Positions 23,341 to 33,992 are shown, counted from the first letter of the stretch. The stretch: DNA of 58,345 nucleotides from Streptococcus mitis (GCF_023109105.1 NZ_JALDTZ010000001.1:1-58345); one strand, 5' to 3'. Program-made: numbers and translations. The notes: generated by a model not told the origin, from the letters alone.

Positions 23341-23490
23341 TACTCTTCGAAAATCTCTTCAAACCACGTCAGCTTCGCCTTGCCGTATGTATGGTTACTG
23401 ACTTCGTCAGTTTCATCTACAACCTCAAAACAGTGTTTTGAGCAGCCTGCGGCTAGCTTCCTAATTTGCTCTTTGATTTTCATTGAGTAT
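23341..23490. repeat. BOX element (boxA-boxB-boxC)
   Basis: Begins TACTCTTCGAAAATCTCTTC (boxA), continues through a middle part with GTTACTGACTTCGTCAG (boxB-like) and ends with CTTTGATTTTCATTGAGTAT (boxC). BOX elements are hallmark intergenic repeats of S. pneumoniae and close relatives, mobilised in trans. It lies between the permease and the zinc-regulated cluster. Confidence 0.92.
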
Positions 23491-23572
23491 ATAAAGTGAG
23501 AATCTGTTGAGTTATTGAAACTCAGCAGATTTTTATATGTGAAAGAAATTTCAAATTTTTTCTAAAAATAGC

Positions 23573-23614
23573 TTGACAGATTAAATTTTTAGGAGTAAAC
23601 TGTTTACCAGTTAA
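23573..23614 (+). promoter_or_regulatory. Promoter and AdcR box of adcAII-phtD
   Basis: TTGACA (23573-23578), 17 bp, TAAACT (23596-23601). Just downstream TTTACCAGTTAA (23603-23614) matches the AdcR consensus TTAACYRGTTAA at all but one position. AdcR with zinc would block this promoter, so the genes should be induced by zinc limitation. Confidence 0.85.
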
Positions 23615-23636
23615 TTAAATAGTTAAGGGGTTATCT

Positions 23637-24554
23637 ATGAAGAAAAAAAGTTTATTTTTAGTATTGTTAAGTATCTTTCTTTTGTGTTTAGGTGCTTGTG
23701 GTCAAAAGGAAAGCCAGTCAGGTAAAGGGATGAAAATTGTAACTAGTTTTTATCCTATCTATGCTATGGTCAAGGAAGTATCTGGTGACTTGAATGATGT
23801 TCGAATGATTCAGTCAAGTAGTGGAATTCACTCCTTTGAACCTTCGGCAAATGACATCGCGGCCATCTATGATGCAGATGTCTTTGTTTACCATTCGCAT
23901 ACGCTTGAATCTTGGGCAGGAAGTCTGGATCCCAATCTAAAAAAATCTAAAGTGAAGGTTTTAGAGGCTTCAGAGGGAATGACTTTAGACCGCGTCCCAG
24001 GGCTAGAAGATGTGGAAGCAGGTGATGGAGTTGATGAAAAAACGCTTTACGATCCTCATACTTGGCTAGATCCTGAAAAAGCTGGAGAAGAAGCCCAAAT
24101 TATCGCTGATAAACTTTCAGAGGTTGATAGTGAACACAAAGAAACTTATCAGAAAAATGCGCAAACCTTTATCAAAAAAGCTCAAGAATTGACTAAGAAA
24201 TTCCAGCCTAAATTTGAAAAAGCGAGTCAGAAGACATTTGTAACACAACATACAGCCTTTTCTTATCTTGCTAAGAGATTTGGATTAAATCAACTTGGAA
24301 TCGCTGGTATCTCTCCTGAACAAGAACCAAGTCCAAGACAACTAACAGAAATTCAGGAATTTGTTAAGACCTATAAGGTTAAAACGATTTTTACAGAAAG
24401 TAATGCTTCTTCAAAAGTAGCTGAAACTCTTGTCAAATCAACGGGTGTGGGTCTTAAAACTCTGAATCCTTTAGAGGCAGATCCACAAAATGACAAGACT
24501 TATCTCGAAAATCTTGAAGAAAATATGAGTGTTTTAGCAGAAGAATTGAAATGA
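23637..24554 (+). CDS. adcAII: Zinc-binding lipoprotein AdcAII (Lmb)
   Basis: A 305-aa cluster A-I substrate-binding lipoprotein, lipobox LGAC near residue 20. It delivers zinc to the AdcCB ABC transporter encoded elsewhere. Metal ligands visible: the His in 'GIHSFEPS', 'YHSHTLESW', 'TQHTAFSYL' and an acidic residue near 280. It lacks the long His-rich loop of AdcA, as expected for AdcAII/Lmb, which obtain zinc from Pht proteins. It precedes phtD by 7 bp under one AdcR-controlled promoter. Confidence 0.95.
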   Translation: MKKKSLFLVLLSIFLLCLGACGQKESQSGKGMKIVTSFYPIYAMVKEVSGDLNDVRMIQSSSGIHSFEPSANDIAAIYDADVFVYHSHTLESWAGSLDPNLKKSKVKVLEASEGMTLDRVPGLEDVEAGDGVDEKTLYDPHTWLDPEKAGEEAQIIADKLSEVDSEHKETYQKNAQTFIKKAQELTKKFQPKFEKASQKTFVTQHTAFSYLAKRFGLNQLGIAGISPEQEPSPRQLTEIQEFVKTYKVKTIFTESNASSKVAETLVKSTGVGLKTLNPLEADPQNDKTYLENLEENMSVLAEELK

Positions 24555-24561
24555 GGAAAGA

Positions 24562-27500
24562 ATGAAAATCAATAAAAAATATGTAGCGGGTTCAGTGGCA
24601 GTTCTTGCCCTAAGTGTTTGTTCCTATGAACTTGGTCGTTACCAAGCTGGTCAAGTTAAGAAAGATTCTAATCGAGTTGCTTATATAGACGGTGATCAGA
24701 CTGGTCAAAAGGCAGAGAACTTGACACCAGATGAAGTCAGTAAGAGAGAGGGGATCAATGCCGAACAAATTGTTATCAAGATTACTGACCAGGGTTATGT
24801 GACCTCTCATGGAGACCATTATCATTACTATAATGGCAAGGTTCCTTATGATGCTATCATCAGTGAAGAACTGCTAATGAAAGATCCGAATTATCAGTTG
24901 AAGGATTCAGACATCGTCAATGAAATCAAGGGTGGCTATGTGATTAAGGTAGACGGGAAATACTATGTTTACCTTAAGGATGCAGCTCATGCGGACAATA
25001 TTCGGACAAAAGAAGAGATTAAACGTCAGAAACAGGAACATAGCAGTAATCACGGGGGTGGCTCTAACGATCAGGCGGTAGTTGCTGCCAGAGCCCAAGG
25101 ACGTTATACAACGGATGATGGGTATATTTTCAACGCATCTGATATCATTGAGGACACGGGTGATGCCTATATCGTTCCTCATGGCAATCACTTCCACTAT
25201 ATTCCTAAGAGTGATTTGTCTGCCAGTGAATTAGCTGCTGCCCAAGCCTTCTTATCTGGAAAAGGTGGCCAATTAAGTACGGTTGAATATCGTTCAAGTA
25301 GAACTGAAACAAGATCTAGTGTGAGAACGAGTCAATCTGAGACACCTCAAAATCCTGCAACAGATTCTGAAAGTCAAAGTGAGGATTTAGCTAGTCTCCT
25401 TCAAGAATTGTACGCTTTGCCACTTAGCCAACGTCATGTGGAGTCTGATGGATTAGTATTTGACCCAGCACAGATTACAAAACGTACTGCCAATGGTGTG
25501 GCAGTTCCTCACGGAGATCATTTCCATTTCATTCCTTATTCACAAATGTCTGCTTTGGAAGAAAAATTGGCTCGAAATCTCCCAATTGGAGGTCAGCCAG
25601 TTCAAAGTCATTCTGACAATACGAAACCAAGCAACCCTGAGAAAACAAGTTCAACACCAAGTTCAACCATTAAACCAAACTTTAATCTCAATACGCCGGC
25701 ACCGAATAGAGCAACTGGAGGCGCCTATACAACGGATGATGGGTATGTCTTTAGTCCGTCAGATGTGATTGAAGATACAGGTGACGCTTTTGTTGTACCG
25801 CACGGCAATCATTTCCACTATATTCCTAAGAGTGATTTGTCTGCAGGAGAATTGGCCGCCGCTCAAGCTTATTGGAATGGTAAACAGGGTTCTCATTCTG
25901 CTACAAGCTCAAGTAAACCAAGTAGTGATAATACTAAACCAGTCCAACCAAGTTTATCAGAAACTCCAAATCTAACTGTCACTCCAACTTATCATCAAGA
26001 CCAAGGAGAAGACATTCCAACACTTTTACGTGAATTGTATGCCAAACCTTTGTCAGAACGCCATGTGGAATCGGATGGTCTAGTCTTTGATCCAGCACAG
26101 ATCATCAAACGTACAGCTAACGGTGTCGCAGTGCCTCACGGAGACCATTATCACTTTATTCCTTATTCACAAATGTCACCTTTGGAAGAAAAATTGGCTC
26201 GTATGATAGCTGTCAAGGGACAAAATGGCAGTGTTTTGCCAAGCGTCACTCCACTGAAGCCAGCGCCTACTACCAAACCTCAAGCGCCAGCGGAAAATAA
26301 ACCGACTGAATTTGATGTCAACCAGGTTGTTAGAAAAGTTGGCGACGGATATATTATGGAGGATAAGGGCGTGAGTCGTTATGTTCTTGCTAAAGACCTG
26401 GCCAAGGATAAGATTGACACTATTGAAAATCTTTTGTCTAAGAAAACTCAAGAAACACACAATCTAGTTGCGAAGAAAGAAAATGTCGCTCCTCGTGACC
26501 AAGAATTTTATGATAAAGCATATAATCTGTTGGCCGAGGCTCATAAAGCCTTGTCTGAAAATAAGGGTCGCTCTACTGATTTCCAAGTTTTGGATAAATT
26601 AGCAGAACGCTTGAATGATGAATCAACTAATAAAGGAAAATTGGTAGATGATTTATTGGCATTCCTAGCACCAATCACCCACCCAGAGCGACTTGGCAAA
26701 CCAAATTCTCAAATTGCATATACAGACGATGAAATTAAATTAGCGAAATTAGCAGGCAAGTACACAACAGAAGATGGTTATATTTTTGATACTCATGATA
26801 TTACCAGTGATGAGGGAGATGCCTATGTAACTCCACATATGACCCATAGTCATTGGATTAAGAAAGAGAGCTTGTCTGAAGCTGAAAGAGCGGCAGCTCA
26901 GGCTTATGTTAAAGAGAAAGGTTTGACGCCTCCTTCAACAGATAATCAGGGTTCAGGAAATACTGAGGTTAAAGGAGTAGAAGCAATCTATAATAAAGTA
27001 AAAGCAGCTAAGAAGGTTCCACTTGATCATATTCCTTACAATCTACAACATACTGTTGAAGTTAAAAATGGTAGCTTAATTATACCTCATTACGACCATT
27101 ACCATAACATTAAATTTGGGTGGTTTGACGAAGGACTTTATGAGGCACCCAAAGGCTATAGTTTAGAGGATCTCTTTGCGACGGTGAAATACTATGTTGA
27201 ACATCCTGACGAACGTCCTCACTCAGATAATGGTTGGGGAAATGCCAGCGACCATGTTCGTAAAAATAAGGCAGACCAAGACGGTAAATCTGATGAAGAT
27301 AAGGACGATCATCATGAAGCAGACGAGTCAACCCGTCCTGAATCCAATGAAAAAGAAAATCACGCAGCTTTAAACCCTTCAGCAGATAATCTTTATAAAC
27401 CAAGCACTGATGAAGAGGAGCCAGTAGAGGAAACACCTGCTGAGCCAGAAGTCCCTCAAGTAGAGAAAGAAAAAGTAGAAGCTAAGCTCAAAGAAGTAGA

Positions 27501-27681
27501 AGCTTTACTTAATAGTGTAACGGATGCTAGTTTGAAAGACAATGTGACAGAGAGCCTAGCTGGTTTACGAAATAATTTGAACCTCCAAACCATGGATAAT
27601 AATGGTATCATGGCAGAAGCGGAAAAATTACTTGCTTTGTTAAAAGGTAGTGAGGCAGTAACGACGAAATCAGAAGCATAA
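24562..27681 (+). CDS. phtD: Polyhistidine triad protein PhtD, with internal duplication
   Basis: A 1039-aa surface zinc-binding protein. Signal sequence with SVCSYELG at about 20; histidine triads HxxHxH near residues 83, 206, 316, 414, 526, 758 (HMTHSH) and 843. The block containing one HGNHFHYIPK and one HGDHxHFIPY triad occurs twice, at about 180-386 and 387-595, offset by 621 bp (207 codons). Known PhtD is about 840 aa (from memory), so the extra length equals the duplication. The C-terminal tail is acidic then coiled. Acts with AdcAII in zinc capture and complement evasion. Confidence 0.93.
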   Translation: MKINKKYVAGSVAVLALSVCSYELGRYQAGQVKKDSNRVAYIDGDQTGQKAENLTPDEVSKREGINAEQIVIKITDQGYVTSHGDHYHYYNGKVPYDAIISEELLMKDPNYQLKDSDIVNEIKGGYVIKVDGKYYVYLKDAAHADNIRTKEEIKRQKQEHSSNHGGGSNDQAVVAARAQGRYTTDDGYIFNASDIIEDTGDAYIVPHGNHFHYIPKSDLSASELAAAQAFLSGKGGQLSTVEYRSSRTETRSSVRTSQSETPQNPATDSESQSEDLASLLQELYALPLSQRHVESDGLVFDPAQITKRTANGVAVPHGDHFHFIPYSQMSALEEKLARNLPIGGQPVQSHSDNTKPSNPEKTSSTPSSTIKPNFNLNTPAPNRATGGAYTTDDGYVFSPSDVIEDTGDAFVVPHGNHFHYIPKSDLSAGELAAAQAYWNGKQGSHSATSSSKPSSDNTKPVQPSLSETPNLTVTPTYHQDQGEDIPTLLRELYAKPLSERHVESDGLVFDPAQIIKRTANGVAVPHGDHYHFIPYSQMSPLEEKLARMIAVKGQNGSVLPSVTPLKPAPTTKPQAPAENKPTEFDVNQVVRKVGDGYIMEDKGVSRYVLAKDLAKDKIDTIENLLSKKTQETHNLVAKKENVAPRDQEFYDKAYNLLAEAHKALSENKGRSTDFQVLDKLAERLNDESTNKGKLVDDLLAFLAPITHPERLGKPNSQIAYTDDEIKLAKLAGKYTTEDGYIFDTHDITSDEGDAYVTPHMTHSHWIKKESLSEAERAAAQAYVKEKGLTPPSTDNQGSGNTEVKGVEAIYNKVKAAKKVPLDHIPYNLQHTVEVKNGSLIIPHYDHYHNIKFGWFDEGLYEAPKGYSLEDLFATVKYYVEHPDERPHSDNGWGNASDHVRKNKADQDGKSDEDKDDHHEADESTRPESNEKENHAALNPSADNLYKPSTDEEEPVEETPAEPEVPQVEKEKVEAKLKEVEALLNSVTDASLKDNVTESLAGLRNNLNLQTMDNNGIMAEAEKLLALLKGSEAVTTKSEA

Positions 27682-27703
27682 GTTTATCCTATAGAATCAA
27701 TAG

Positions 27704-27742
27704 GATGTAAGAGTCAGTAGCAATACTGGCTTTTATTTTTTA
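27704..27742 (+). terminator. Terminator after phtD
   Basis: CAGTA-GCAA-TACTG followed by GCTTTTATTTTTT. A smaller ATCCTAT/ATAGGAT hairpin precedes it. Confidence 0.7.
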
Positions 27743-27758
27743 AAATTACATAAAAATC

Positions 27759-27812
27759 TTGACATGTAAGCTCAAAAAAGGTAAACTATTTACTGGTTAA
27801 TTAATTGGTTAA
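27759..27812 (+). promoter_or_regulatory. Promoter and tandem AdcR boxes of phtE
   Basis: TTGACA (27759-27764), 17 bp, TAAACT (27782-27787). Two adjacent AdcR-like boxes follow, TTTACTGGTTAA (27789-27800) and TTAATTGGTTAA (27801-27812). The -35/-10 pair and the first box are arranged as at adcAII, so both units should respond to zinc together. Confidence 0.8.
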
Positions 27813-27892
27813 ATAACCAGTTTATGAAAAACTGTTTAACCGAGAAAAAGAAGTTAAGAAAAAACTTCATCATTTATTGAAATGAGGAAATT

Positions 27893-30800
27893 ATGAAATT
27901 CAGTAAAAAATATATAGCAGCTGGATCAGCTGTTATCGTATCCTTGAGTCTTTGTGCCTATGCGCTAAATCAGCATCGCTCACAGGAAAATAAGGACAAT
28001 AATCGAGTCTCTTATGTGGATGGTAGCCAGTCCAGTCAGAAAAGTGAAAACCTGACACCAGATCAGGTTAGCCAGAAAGAAGGAATTCAGGCTGAGCAAA
28101 TTGTAATCAAAATTACAGATCAGGGCTATGTGACGTCACACGGTGATCACTATCATTACTATAATGGGAAAGTTCCTTATGATGCCCTCTTTAGTGAAGA
28201 ACTTCTGATGAAGGATCCAAACTATCAACTTAAGGATGGAGATATTGTCAATGAAGTCAAGGGTGGTTATATCATCAAGGTAGATGGAAAATATTATGTC
28301 TATCTGAAAGATGCAGCTCATGCTGATAATGTTCGAACCAAAGATGAAATCAACCGTCAAAAACAAGAACATGTCAAAGATAATGAGAAGGTCAACTCTA
28401 ATGTTGCTGTAGCAAGGTCTCAGGGACGCTATACAACAGATGATGGTTATGTCTTTAATCCAGCTGATATAATCGAAGATACTGGTGATGCTTATATCGT
28501 TCCTCACGGAGGACACTATCATTATATTCCAAAAAGTGATTTATCTGCTAGTGAATTAGCAGCAGCTAAAGCTCATCTGGCTGGTAAAAATACGCAACCG
28601 AGCCAGTTAAGCTATTCTTCAACAGCTAGTGACAATACTAATCAAGCTACAGAGAAAGAATCAACTAGCAAGTCAGAACGTAAATCTGAAAATCTCCAAA
28701 GTTTATTGAAAGAACTCTATAATTCACCTAGTGACCAACGTTACAGTGAATCAGATGGTCTGGTCTTTGACCCTGCTAAGATTATCAGTCGTACACCAAA
28801 TGGTGTTGCGATTCCACATGGCGACCATTATCACTTTATTCCTTACAGCAAGCTCTCTCCTTTAGAAGAAAAGATTGCCAGAATGGTGCCTATCGGTGGA
28901 ACTGGTTCTACGGTATCTACAACTGAAAAATCTAATGTAGTAAGGCCTAGTCTAGGCAGTCTTCCAAGTAATCCATCTACAATGACTACAAATAAGGCAA
29001 TCTCTTCAGCATCTGATGGCTATGTCTTTAATCCAAAAGATATCGTTGAAGAAACGGCTACAGCTTATATTGTAAGACATGGTGATCATTTCCATTACAT
29101 TCCTAAGTCGAATCAAATTGGTCAACCGACCCTTCCAAATAATGGTTTAGCGACACCTTCGCCATCACTTCCAATCAATCCAGGAACTTCACACGTGGAA
29201 CATGAAGAAGATGGTCACGGTTTTGATGCAGATCGTATTATTGCTGAAGATGAATCAGGATTTATCATGAGTCATGGTGACCACAATCATTACTTCTTCA
29301 AGAAAGATTTGACAGCAGAGCAAATTAAGGCTGCACAAAATCATCTGAAAGGTAAAACGCCATCAGTACCAAGTCCAGCCCATGATAATCACGATGAAGA
29401 AACACATGGCCACAAACATGATGAAGACAATGATCATGGTTTTGATGCCAATCGTGTCATTAGTGAGGATGAGCAAGGTTTTGTCATGAGTCACGGTGAC
29501 CACAATCATTACTTCTTCAAGAAGGACTTGACAGCAGACCAAATTAAGGCAGCGCAAGACCATTTGCAAACACATCATGATGCAGAGCCTGTAAAACCTC
29601 TTGCTAAAACGGTAGAGTCTTTCTCAAGAGATGCTAGCGATGAAGAAAAGATTGCTTACATTTCTAAGACCTATGGAGTTCCACTTGAAGCTATTAGAAT
29701 TTCAAACGGATTCTTTGTCTTTGGAAATCCAGACCAAGCCTACGATCCAACTCATATTCATCCATATGCTGTTCGTAAAGAACATGTTCGACTTCCACTA
29801 CAAACTGGCAATCCAGAACTTGATTTCCTAAATGAACTCTATACCACTGCTTTGCGAGATGGGGTGTCTCCTTATAGCTTGCAAGTGGAAAATGGTAGTT
29901 TTGTGATTCCTCATGGCGACCATAATCACTACATCAAGGTTCAAACTAAGGGATATGAAGTGGCTTTGAAAAACAAGATTCCAGCCCTGCAATCCAACTA
30001 TCAACCTGGAACTTTTGATGAGAAGGCAGTCTTGGCAAAAGTAGATCAACTTCTAGCTGATAGCAGAAGTATCTACAAAGATAAGCCTATCGAACAAAGA
30101 CAGATTGAGTTAGCTTTAGGTCAGTTTACTGAAAATATGAAGAAACTGGCAACGAACTCTACAGCAGGTTATCTTGCGACACTTGATCTCTTTGATAAGC
30201 AATATATCCATATTGATGAAAGTGTCAAACCAGTTGAAACAAGTGCTTTAGATAAGAAATACCAGGCCTTGATTGATAAAATTAATACACTGGATACAGA
30301 CTCTTATGGACTTCCTAAGAAAGACCTTCTAGTTCGACTCCAAGAAGCTAAGCTGGCTAAAGATGAGGCTGGTTTAGCAGCGGTTGAATCACAACTTCAA
30401 GCTCTTCAAGACTTTAATGATCGTACTGGTGATACAACAGTGGAATATATCAAGTACTTCTATGAGCATGTAAATGATAGTCGTTTGAGTGATGAGCTTC
30501 GTAATAAAGTTGCTAATTTGACTTTGACTTTATATCAATCACAATCTTTCCGTAAGGCTGTGGATTTGAATAAGCTTTTCCCAAGCATTTATCAAACAAA
30601 ACAAGAAGTAGAAGAGGCTTTGAAAAATCAGCCAACTTCTGCAAAAGTAAATGAAACAGCTTTAGATAAAGAAAAAGTTGATAGTCAATCTGCTAAGCAA
30701 GCAATTTATGAATTTCTGAAAGAACTCTATCCTGATCTTAAGAAGGAGGAACATGTCAATCATATTAGTAAAGATCAAGTCGAAACTATCTTAACTAAAG

Positions 30801-31399
30801 CAGAGCAATTCTTAGCTCAAGTTAAAGAAGTAGGAATCAGACAATCCTTAGCAGAAGAAGTAGAAAATCTAAAAGTTGCAGCTAACAAGGCTGATGCAGA
30901 CTTGGATGAAATCAATGTCCAAGTTAACGATCTCTTGAAACGTATTGTAGCTACTCTGCAAAAAGAGAAAGAGACTGCGCAACAAGATCCACAAATAATT
31001 AATCTACATAAACAACTCTATGGATATATCAACTCACTACATAAGTACTTAGAAGATAACAATGGTTCAAATGAAGAATTTGACAAAGTTGATAAACTAT
31101 TCGATCAGCTTGATGATGATGTGAAAAATAATGATAAAGAAGCTTTACTTGAATTAGCCAAAACAATAGTAGCCTTGACTCAAGAAATCAAGTCAAAATC
31201 AAGAGCAAGTGAAGAAGCGACTCCAACAACAAAAGCTGAATCGAATGCTGATAGCACAAGTGCAGAGAATCAACCAATTGCAGCTACAGCAGCCGAAGCA
31301 CCAGTGGCATCTGAATCTAACAGTGAAACTGCCAGCGATGAAAACAAACCAAGCAACACAAGAGATTCTAAACCTGCTGAATCAACTTCAGAAAAGTAA
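27893..31399 (+). CDS. phtE: Polyhistidine triad protein PhtE
   Basis: An 1168-aa surface zinc-binding protein. Signal peptide, then seven HxxHxH triads: HGDHYHYYNG, HGGHYHYIPK, HGDHYHFIPY, HGDHFHYIPK, two HGDHNHYFFK in adjacent near-identical repeats about 73 residues apart (starting near 440 and 515), and HGDHNHYIKV near 665. The rest is a long helical region and a Thr/Ser/Ala-rich end. Longer than pneumococcal PhtE as I recall it (about 1040 aa). The frame stops at TAA 31397-31399 and then continues open to 31449, so the C-terminus appears shortened. Confidence 0.92.
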   Translation: MKFSKKYIAAGSAVIVSLSLCAYALNQHRSQENKDNNRVSYVDGSQSSQKSENLTPDQVSQKEGIQAEQIVIKITDQGYVTSHGDHYHYYNGKVPYDALFSEELLMKDPNYQLKDGDIVNEVKGGYIIKVDGKYYVYLKDAAHADNVRTKDEINRQKQEHVKDNEKVNSNVAVARSQGRYTTDDGYVFNPADIIEDTGDAYIVPHGGHYHYIPKSDLSASELAAAKAHLAGKNTQPSQLSYSSTASDNTNQATEKESTSKSERKSENLQSLLKELYNSPSDQRYSESDGLVFDPAKIISRTPNGVAIPHGDHYHFIPYSKLSPLEEKIARMVPIGGTGSTVSTTEKSNVVRPSLGSLPSNPSTMTTNKAISSASDGYVFNPKDIVEETATAYIVRHGDHFHYIPKSNQIGQPTLPNNGLATPSPSLPINPGTSHVEHEEDGHGFDADRIIAEDESGFIMSHGDHNHYFFKKDLTAEQIKAAQNHLKGKTPSVPSPAHDNHDEETHGHKHDEDNDHGFDANRVISEDEQGFVMSHGDHNHYFFKKDLTADQIKAAQDHLQTHHDAEPVKPLAKTVESFSRDASDEEKIAYISKTYGVPLEAIRISNGFFVFGNPDQAYDPTHIHPYAVRKEHVRLPLQTGNPELDFLNELYTTALRDGVSPYSLQVENGSFVIPHGDHNHYIKVQTKGYEVALKNKIPALQSNYQPGTFDEKAVLAKVDQLLADSRSIYKDKPIEQRQIELALGQFTENMKKLATNSTAGYLATLDLFDKQYIHIDESVKPVETSALDKKYQALIDKINTLDTDSYGLPKKDLLVRLQEAKLAKDEAGLAAVESQLQALQDFNDRTGDTTVEYIKYFYEHVNDSRLSDELRNKVANLTLTLYQSQSFRKAVDLNKLFPSIYQTKQEVEEALKNQPTSAKVNETALDKEKVDSQSAKQAIYEFLKELYPDLKKEEHVNHISKDQVETILTKAEQFLAQVKEVGIRQSLAEEVENLKVAANKADADLDEINVQVNDLLKRIVATLQKEKETAQQDPQIINLHKQLYGYINSLHKYLEDNNGSNEEFDKVDKLFDQLDDDVKNNDKEALLELAKTIVALTQEIKSKSRASEEATPTTKAESNADSTSAENQPIAATAAEAPVASESNSETASDENKPSNTRDSKPAESTSEK

Positions 31400-31451
31400 A
31401 CAACAGAATCTGCAACAAGTACTGGAAATCAAGAAAAACCAGCAGAATAAA

Positions 31452-31489
31452 CAGAAAGGCGAAGTAGCTAAGCTACCTCGTCTTTTTTA
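31452..31489. terminator. Terminator between phtE and pepT
   Basis: AAAGGCGAAGTAGC pairs with GCTACCTCGTCTTT, then T run. Serves phtE; the pepT stop lies in its right arm. Confidence 0.8.
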
Positions 31490-32710
31490 GTCTTTATAAG
31501 CTACGATACCAATGATGGTGTCAACAGCGCGCTCCATGGTCTGAAGGCTAACGTATTCAAAACGTCCGTGCATATTTTCTCCACCCGCAAAGATATTCGG
31601 AGTTGGGATTCCCATAAAGGAAATCTTAGAACCATCTGTTCCACCTCGGATTGGTTCGATAATAGGTGTGATACCAAGTTCTTCCATAACCGCTTTAGCA
31701 ATGGTAATTGGAGTCATATCTTTTTCAATGACTTCTTTCATATTGTAGTACTGATCTGTCAATGTTAAAGTAACACGATCGCTACCAAGTTCTTGGTTCA
31801 TCTTATCAGCAATTGCTTGCATAGCAGCTTTTCGTGCTTCAAAGGTATCCTTTTCAAAGTCACGAATGATATAGTTAGCACGCGCTTCCTCTACACTACC
31901 AGATATATCCATGAGGTGGTAGAAACCTTGGTAACCTTCAGTCAATTCAGGTCGGTCACCAGCTGGAAGTTGGTTGTGGAAATCAATCGCTAGCTGAAGA
32001 GCATTGACCATTTGTCCTTTGGCTGTTCCTGGGTGAACATTACGACCTTGGAAATGGAGCTCAGCACCCGCAGCAGAGAAGGTTTCATACTGAAGTTCAC
32101 CAAGCGGACCGCCATCAACAGTGTAAGCAAAATCTACATCGAAATCATCTGTATCAAACTTGTTGGCACCGACACCGATTTCTTCATCAGGACCAAAGCC
32201 GACACGAATTTCACAATGTTTAATCTCAGGATGAGCGTTCAAGTATTCGATAGCTGTCATGATTTCTGCGATACCTGATTTGTCATCTGCACCGAGAAGG
32301 GTAGTTCCATCTGTAGTAATTAATGTTTGTCCATGATATTTCTCTAAGCTCTTGAAATCTGCTGGATCAAGCTTGAAACCAGATTCTCCAAGCTCGATAA
32401 CTCCGCCATCATAGTTTTCAATAACTTGCGGGTTAACACCTTCAGCATTAAAATCAGCTGTATCCATGTGGGAGATAAAGCCAATTTTACGAGTCAAACT
32501 AGGATCGTTAGCTGGAAGAGTTCCGATCGCAAAACCATTTGGCAAATAATAGACGTTTTGCAGTCCAACACGTTTCATCTCTGGAATGAGGGCATTAGTC
32601 GCGAAGTCAATCTGACTCTGCGTACTTGGAGTAGTAGTAGAGTGTTCATCAGAGCGCGTGTTGACCTTAACGTAGGTTAAGAAGCGGTCTAAGAGATTTG
32701 GATAAGTCAT
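31487..32710 (-). CDS. pepT: Tripeptide aminopeptidase T
   Basis: A 407-aa zinc peptidase of family M20B that removes the N-terminal residue of tripeptides in the cytoplasm. Metal motifs are present: ISHMDTADF, the bridging Asp in GADDKSG, the catalytic pair in GPDEEIG, and '[12 protein letters not shown]'. I start at ATG 32710 ([10 protein letters not shown]), preceded by AAGGAG; an upstream extension to 32767 lacks a ribosome site. Single-gene unit. Confidence 0.95.
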   Translation of the reverse strand: MTYPNLLDRFLTYVKVNTRSDEHSTTTPSTQSQIDFATNALIPEMKRVGLQNVYYLPNGFAIGTLPANDPSLTRKIGFISHMDTADFNAEGVNPQVIENYDGGVIELGESGFKLDPADFKSLEKYHGQTLITTDGTTLLGADDKSGIAEIMTAIEYLNAHPEIKHCEIRVGFGPDEEIGVGANKFDTDDFDVDFAYTVDGGPLGELQYETFSAAGAELHFQGRNVHPGTAKGQMVNALQLAIDFHNQLPAGDRPELTEGYQGFYHLMDISGSVEEARANYIIRDFEKDTFEARKAAMQAIADKMNQELGSDRVTLTLTDQYYNMKEVIEKDMTPITIAKAVMEELGITPIIEPIRGGTDGSKISFMGIPTPNIFAGGENMHGRFEYVSLQTMERAVDTIIGIVAYKD

Positions 32711-32862
32711 AAAAACTCCTTTTGAATTTATTTTTTCCATTGTATCATAGAAAGAAGAGAAAAACAAAAGACAGAAGTTAGGGTAATTTACGATGTTAGC
32801 GTTTACTTATCAATGAATTAATGATAAAATAAACTTGATAAAAACATCACAAGGAAGCGATT

Positions 32863-33957
32863 ATGAAAAAAGCAATTTTAATGATGACTTTCGGTTCGCC
32901 AGAAGAGATTACCTTTGAAGGTGTGGCTGATTTTTTCACAAATATTCGTCGTGGAGTGAGACCTCAAGACCACGAAATTCAAACTCTCTATGATAATTAT
33001 GTACGAATTGGAGGCACGCCTCTGCAAAAAATTACCCGTGAAGAAGTTGGCTTGGTAGAAGCTAGGCTGGGGAATGAATACAGTGTTTATTTTGCTAATA
33101 AGTTTTCTAGACCCTTTATCCCTGATGTGATTGGTCAGATGGAAGCAGACGGAATCGAGCAGTGTATTTGCTTGATTTTGGAGCCTCATTATTCTTTCTA
33201 CTCTGTTATGGGCTATGAGAAATTTTTAGAAAGCAAGCAAATTCAGTTTTTGGTCATTAAGGATTGGTATCAGGAAGAAGCGCTCTTAAACTATTGGGCA
33301 GATGAAATTGCTAAGATTTTAAAAGAAGAAGTGAAGCAAGATAGCTTTAGAGTCATCTTTTCAGCCCATAGTGTACCCATTTTTGCCTTGGATTTTGGTG
33401 ACCCTTATATTGACCAAATTTTTGAAAATAGCAAGCTAGTCGCTGAAAAACTAGGTTTGAGTTCCGAGCAATATACCAACACTTGGCAAAGTGAAAGTGA
33501 TATTGGTATTCCATGGATCAAGCCAGATGTCTTAGAATATTTACGAGAACAAAAGCAACATCCAGAGCATTATATCTTTGTCCCGATTAGCTTTATCAGT
33601 GAACATATCGAAGTTCTTTTTGATAATGATGTGGAATGTTATGACTTGTGTCAAGAATTGGGTGTGAACTATCATCGTCCACCAATGCCAAATACGGATT
33701 CTCGTTTGATTGATGCTTTGATTAGTACAGTCAGAGCTAACGAACATCAAGAATTTAAGGAATTTCTCCCAGAAGAAGAAACCTTTGATGAGTTAGTCCC
33801 TTCAGACGATACTAAAAACATTTTGGCCGAATCTCAAGATTTACAAATGCCAGAATTTGTGAAAAAATTGATTGAGAAAAAAGGTCGTGAAAATGTTAAG
33901 ATGCCTTATCTTATCAAGAGAATGCTTGAAAAAGCAGGTAAGTTACCAAAAGAGTAA
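32863..33957 (+). CDS. hemH: Ferrochelatase family protein
   Basis: A 364-aa member of the ferrochelatase (coproporphyrin ferrochelatase) family, which inserts Fe2+ into a porphyrin. The catalytic His lies in 'FSAHSVPI' near residue 168 and the acidic helix in '[17 protein letters not shown]'. Length matches the family, with about 50 extra charged residues at the end. Streptococci lack most of the haem pathway, so the physiological substrate is uncertain. AAGGAAG precedes the ATG. Confidence 0.92.
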   Translation: MKKAILMMTFGSPEEITFEGVADFFTNIRRGVRPQDHEIQTLYDNYVRIGGTPLQKITREEVGLVEARLGNEYSVYFANKFSRPFIPDVIGQMEADGIEQCICLILEPHYSFYSVMGYEKFLESKQIQFLVIKDWYQEEALLNYWADEIAKILKEEVKQDSFRVIFSAHSVPIFALDFGDPYIDQIFENSKLVAEKLGLSSEQYTNTWQSESDIGIPWIKPDVLEYLREQKQHPEHYIFVPISFISEHIEVLFDNDVECYDLCQELGVNYHRPPMPNTDSRLIDALISTVRANEHQEFKEFLPEEETFDELVPSDDTKNILAESQDLQMPEFVKKLIEKKGRENVKMPYLIKRMLEKAGKLPKE

Positions 33958-33961
33958 AGAA

Positions 33962-33992
33962 AAAAGGATTTAGCTTTGTGCTAGATCCTTTT
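33962..33992. terminator. Bidirectional terminator hemH/mscL
   Basis: AAAAGGAT, TTAGC/GCTAG and ATCCTTTT form one hairpin with A and T runs on either side, between two convergent genes. Confidence 0.85.
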
